This document shows, one piece after another, positions 56,101 through 59,100 of a stretch of 64,000 bases of DNA. The DNA comes from Talpa occidentalis (taxonomy: Eukaryota > Chordata > Mammalia > Eulipotyphla > Talpidae), in the NCBI RefSeq assembly GCF_014898055.3, contig NW_023603184.1:120518615-120582614 (forward strand). Direction: 5' to 3'. The translations under genes were made by a program, and so were the position numbers. The notes under the pieces were generated by a model. That model was not told where the DNA came from and searched no databases. It worked only from the letters and a program-made list of their open reading frames with translations. Every line of letters begins with the position of its first letter. Position 1 is the stretch's first letter.

Positions 56101-59100
56101 GTGTAGTGCCACAATGCATCGCTTCTCGGCCTTTTGGCTAAGATCAAGTGTGGTAAATAGTGCTACAATGCATATATCCCAGTGCATATATCCCTCCAAA
56201 TTAGCGTTTTTGTATTCCTTGGGAAGATGCCTACGAGTGGAATTTCTCAATCATGTGATAGATCCAAGAAATGGAAGATTTGAACCCAGTCTAACTTCAA
56301 AGCACAAGCACTTGGATACTATTCCTTACTTCATAACTAGCCAACATTTGTCCAGCATTCAACTAAACACTGACTTTCCCTTCCACTTTCCCTGTCATTC
56401 TCTCTGTTCCTTATTGTCACTTCTCTACCTCCACCAGATGCACACAGATATGGATGCACATGTATGTAGATACTATATAGATGTATGTATATATAATATG
56501 TGTATAATATATAGGGATATATTAATGTGGGTCACATATATGTATATACGCTCCCTTGATTTCATTCCAATTTCTTTCCTGTCTTCATATGCAAATATGC
56601 ATATCCATAGAAAATTAAGCTGAGTGATCAGTACAATACTGTTCGTATATTTGAAATATTACACAATAAGTTTTAAAAATCTATAACATACTTTCATAAG
56701 TATATTCTACATAAATTGCATCATACTGTAATAACACTTTGAACTTGTTTCACTAATTTTTCATAGCTATCCATGTTGATAAAAACAGAATGAGTCTAGC
56801 CTTTCTAATTGCCACATGTATTCCAACATATAAATATTCCACATCTTTTAGACTTTTCCTCTTATTGATGGATATTTCAAGTGTTTCTAACTTTTCACTA
56901 TTTCAGACAATGCTATTATGAACCTCCATAAAATGATTCTTAAGCAAATGTGCAAGTATTTGTCCAGGATAGATTCTAGAATTAGAATTAGAAAGGGACT
57001 TTCTCTGTTATAGATCATGCATACTTTTGGTTTTAATAAATACTCTGGGTCTGAGCCCTATGAAATGTGCCAATTTACACAATAAGAGTGTATAAGATTG
57101 CTTAGTTTTCCCACATCCTCATCAAAACCTGGTTTGATTATTTTAAATATTGCAAATCTGAATGGAAGAAAATCATATTACATTTCTGTGTTTTCCCGTT
57201 CAAGAGTGAGGTTGGGCATTTTCTAATATGTCTGTTTACTGATCATTTTTAATTCATTCTATGAGGATAGCTTGTTCATATGCTTTACCTATTTCCCCTA
57301 TTTTTCTACTATAGCTTTTTCTTATAATTTGTATTTATACATGTATATTATATTGTTTTTATTATCATTTACATATTCCAGAAATTCCAGTTTTATACAG
57401 ATGCAGATGTTGCTTTTAATATTAAAATTCTTTCATGGAGAAAAATTACTCCAAGCTTGCTCAGCAGCACAGGGCAGCACAGGGTAGCACACAACACCAG
57501 GACTGTTGTCATGCAGCTCCAGAATCACTGAAGGAATTGGAAGATAATTAGAAATCTAGGAAGCGGCTTCCTTCAGTCATGGTTTAAGTCCTTCACCCCT
57601 CTATTCATTCTCTTCCAGAGGTAAACAGGCAACTGGCAGGAAAACATCCTCTCCCCAAACGAGAAAATTATTATGACAAAAGCAGAGTTATCTGAACAGG
57701 GACTGAGCAATATTTCATCAGTGTCATCCCCTGCCATGGACTTCCTCATCCTCTTCCTCCAAACGCGTCCAAGAGTCTTGTTTACATGTCAGAGGGAGAT
57801 GTCAGATGGTTTTGGCTCCGAGTTGAATATTTATAACATTTTTCTAAAGGAAGCTTCACGTTATTTACCTGTCAGGCACCACTGTGCACTGAAGGACACA
57901 GAGTCTGCATATCTAATGATTTACAGGCAAATGCATTTTACCCAGGGACACTTTGAAGCTTAAACACTAAAAAAAAATAGTGCCAGGCAATACTGTTTCA
58001 TTAGAGACAAAGACCCAACAAAAGTCAGGCATAAGCTGTAATTACAAATGAGGTATTTTTTGTCTTATCCTTGTTGCCACTTGATTTTATTTTTATAAAT
58101 ATCAGGAGTAAAGGGAGTTCTGAGCATCTTTTCCAGAGGCTATATATTTGTTCCCTTAGCCCTGTCATCTAGGAAGAAATAAAACAAAAGAATAAGATAA
58201 AGTGGCTTAAAAATTTTACAGGCCAAAGAGAATTACTGATTCTTAAGATAGGCATATTTAAAATTTGACTTTTAATTGTAGAAATAAACAGGTATATTAT
58301 AAAAATCATATGAAATAGGATTATAATATAATGAGGCCAGCTTGCTATTGATTTATTCTTAACAAACAGACCAACTCTCATTATATCCCAGGAGCATTGT
58401 CCTTCAAAGCAATGACCTTGGCAGAGTGCATGATGACTCCACATCTGGCAACTGCAAAGAACATTCTTTTTTTTTTTTTTTTTAAAGATTTATCCGTCTA
58501 TGCATACAAGAACTGGGATAGAAGCCAGAGATGTGGGAGGTGAGAGGATTCACCAGAGACAGAGTGGGGAACAGAACAGGCAGATCTACTTAAATATACT
58601 GCTGAGGGGAGCAGCGGACAAGACAGGAGAGGTCTGCTATGCCATGTGGATCACCTACCTGCCTGGAGATCGAACTCATACTGCAGTGGCTGCGGAAGGC
58701 TTCAGAGGTTAACCCCTTGCGCTACCAGGGAGGCCCACAAAGAACACTCTTAAAACTCCCCTTGATGTTGCTTTTAAAGTCAGTTTATACACCCACCAGA
58801 AAATGGATCATTACTTCATAATCATGCTACATTTAGGGGGTCAAAATCAGCACTGCCTGGTTTAGTCACACCTTTTTTCTTTTTTCTTTTTTCTTTTTTT
58901 TTTTTTTAAGATTTATTTATTTATACAAGCACAGGTACAGTCAGAAGCCCGGGAGGGTGAGAGAACTCACCAGAGCCAGAGCGGGGAACAGAACAGGCAG
59001 ATGGACCGAAATACACTGCTGAGGGGCGCAGCGGGCGGCAGGAGAGGTCTGCGCACCATGTGGGACCCTCACCAGAAGCCACGGATCAAACCGTCGCTGC

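Larger units (their letters stand above)
55388..56285 (-). mobile_element. Old L1 3' end, antisense, interrupted by a SINE and a U2 fragment
   Basis: TTATTGAAGTAACACTGGTT at the left, TCCAGTTCCACTCATGTTGT, GAGCTACTCCATTGTGTATA and GTAAATAGTGCTACAATGCA form an antisense L1 3' end. The SINE at 55705-55998 and the U2 piece at 56118-56151 were added later. Confidence 0.85.

Noticed and set aside
56118..56151. Functional U2 snRNA gene
   Set aside because: Only the first 34 nt are present. The Sm site, stem-loops III-IV and the promoter elements are missing.
56114..56623. 169-codon open frame
   Set aside because: It begins in the U2 fragment, crosses an L1 fossil and continues into low-complexity ATATGT sequence. 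It shows no domain or coding signature.
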